In this document: piece by piece, positions 4,856-5,403 of the stretch | Layout of the letters: each line of letters opens with the position of its first letter | Numbering within the stretch: position 1 is the first letter of the stretch | Assembly (NCBI GenBank): GCA_016844415.1 | Contig: JAENIX010000172.1 | Span: 1-5,403, forward strand | DNA from: Actinomycetota bacterium | Lineage (GTDB): Bacteria > Desulfobacterota > Deferrimicrobia > Deferrimicrobiales > Deferrimicrobiaceae | DNA: 5,403 nt | Direction: 5' to 3' | Translations under genes and position numbers: made by a program | Notes under the pieces: model-generated | The model's input: the letters and a program-made list of their open reading frames with translations, nothing else | Database searches by the model: none | Told to the model about the DNA's origin: nothing

Positions 4856-5403
4856 ATGCCGCTGGAGGACAAGTATCGCATCTGGCTGAAGCCTCTGGCG
4901 CTTGTCCTGATCCTCATCGCCCTCACCGTGGTCGTCTACCAGACCGACTTCGTCCGGTTCTTCATGGACAAGAAGAGGCTGATAGGGTTCATCGACTCCC
5001 TCGGGACGTGGGGGTTCGCGGGATTCGTCCTGCTGCAGGTCGTACAGGTCGTGCTGGCCCCCATCCCCGGCGAGGCGTCCGGATTCCTGGGCGGGTTCCT
5101 CTACGGTCCGTTCCTGGGCACGCTGCTGTCGACGGTCGGGTTGACGATCGGATCCTTCATCGCTTTTTCCCTATCGCGCTACTTCGGCAGGCCGGTCACG
5201 GACCGTTTCGTGGACAAGGCGACAATGGGCCGGTTCGACTACCTCCTGCATCACAAAGGCGTCTTCCTGGTGTTCCTGCTCTTTCTCATCCCCGGGTTCC
5301 CGAAGGACATCCTGTGTTACATCCTGGGACTCGGCCACCTGACGACGCTTGAGTTCCTTGCGATCGCCACCACCGGCAGGCTTTTCGGGACGCTGATGCT
5401 TAC
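4856..5403 (+). CDS. TVP38/TMEM64 family (VTT domain, DedA-like) membrane protein, C-terminus cut by window edge
   Basis: An open frame from ATG 4856 to the window end gives 182 residues with no stop. Hydrophobic segments lie at about 12-28 (first membrane helix after a short charged start), 52-70, 76-106, 135-148 and 152-172. The VTT pattern is clear: APIPGEASGFLGGFLYG (68-84) with the PGE turn and the GxxYG stretch, then GT, SRYFGR (107-112), and the second re-entrant motif LFLIPGFPKD (142-151) followed by YILGLG (155-160). Families with this domain are integral inner-membrane proteins; eukaryotic relatives TMEM41B and VMP1 are lipid scramblases, while bacterial roles are mostly undefined. 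The start is 7 bp after bioD with no good Shine-Dalgarno site, but it places the first helix correctly. There is no known link to biotin, so co-transcription may be incidental. Confidence 0.88.
   Translation, partial: MPLEDKYRIWLKPLALVLILIALTVVVYQTDFVRFFMDKKRLIGFIDSLGTWGFAGFVLLQVVQVVLAPIPGEASGFLGGFLYGPFLGTLLSTVGLTIGSFIAFSLSRYFGRPVTDRFVDKATMGRFDYLLHHKGVFLVFLLFLIPGFPKDILCYILGLGHLTTLEFLAIATTGRLFGTLML

Noticed and set aside
1..5403. CRISPR array, insertion sequence, integrase or other mobile or defence system
   Set aside because: No regularly spaced repeats, transposase motifs or terminal repeats with target duplications were seen. All convincing genes are biotin pathway, a HAD phosphatase or a VTT membrane protein.

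Overview
The window is a biotin biosynthesis locus, bioB-bioF-bioA-bioD, all on the + strand. It is flanked by the start of a divergent HAD-family phosphatase gene (left, - strand) and the start of a TVP38/TMEM64 (VTT/DedA-like) membrane protein gene (right, + strand). The DNA is GC-rich, with high-GC codon use and TTG/GTG starts. BioB and BioA resemble Bacillus-type and anaerobe-type family members as recalled from memory. The layout fits a GC-rich non-enteric bacterium, perhaps a deltaproteobacterial (Desulfobacterota-like) or related lineage. That placement is an inference and is weak.

Left region (1-308): the 5' end of a phosphoglycolate-phosphatase-like gene reads leftward from a GTG at 156. 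The divergent gap holds a strong BirA-type biotin operator, TGTAAACC-N16-GGTTGACA. Its right half-site contains a perfect -35 hexamer (TTGACA), with a fair -10 seventeen bases downstream. This suggests classical BirA-biotinyl-AMP repression of the operon and makes the ATG at 309 the most sensible bioB start.

Centre (309-3812): bioB, bioF and bioA are tightly packed. There are 3 bp between bioB and bioF, and the bioA TTG start lies inside the end of bioF. bioF is broken in this sequence: about 17-18 conserved residues after the PLP-lysine region are missing and the frame changes at about 2049-2051, while everything on both sides remains well conserved. This is either a recent lesion or a sequencing/assembly artefact. 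BioB has serine where the E. coli enzyme has the auxiliary-cluster ligand Cys97. BioA carries a four-cysteine insert.

Right region (3813-5403): a 313-bp gap without a convincing gene separates bioA from bioD. It contains several perfect inverted repeats that can be drawn as a multi-helix RNA. bioD follows, and its stop codon lies within a TATAAT sequence six bases before the ATG of the membrane-protein gene, which runs off the window.

Together BioF (pimeloyl thioester plus L-alanine to KAPA), BioA (KAPA to DAPA), BioD (DAPA to dethiobiotin) and BioB (dethiobiotin to biotin) form the complete late pathway. The genes that make the pimeloyl moiety (bioC/bioH, bioW or others) and birA are not in the window.
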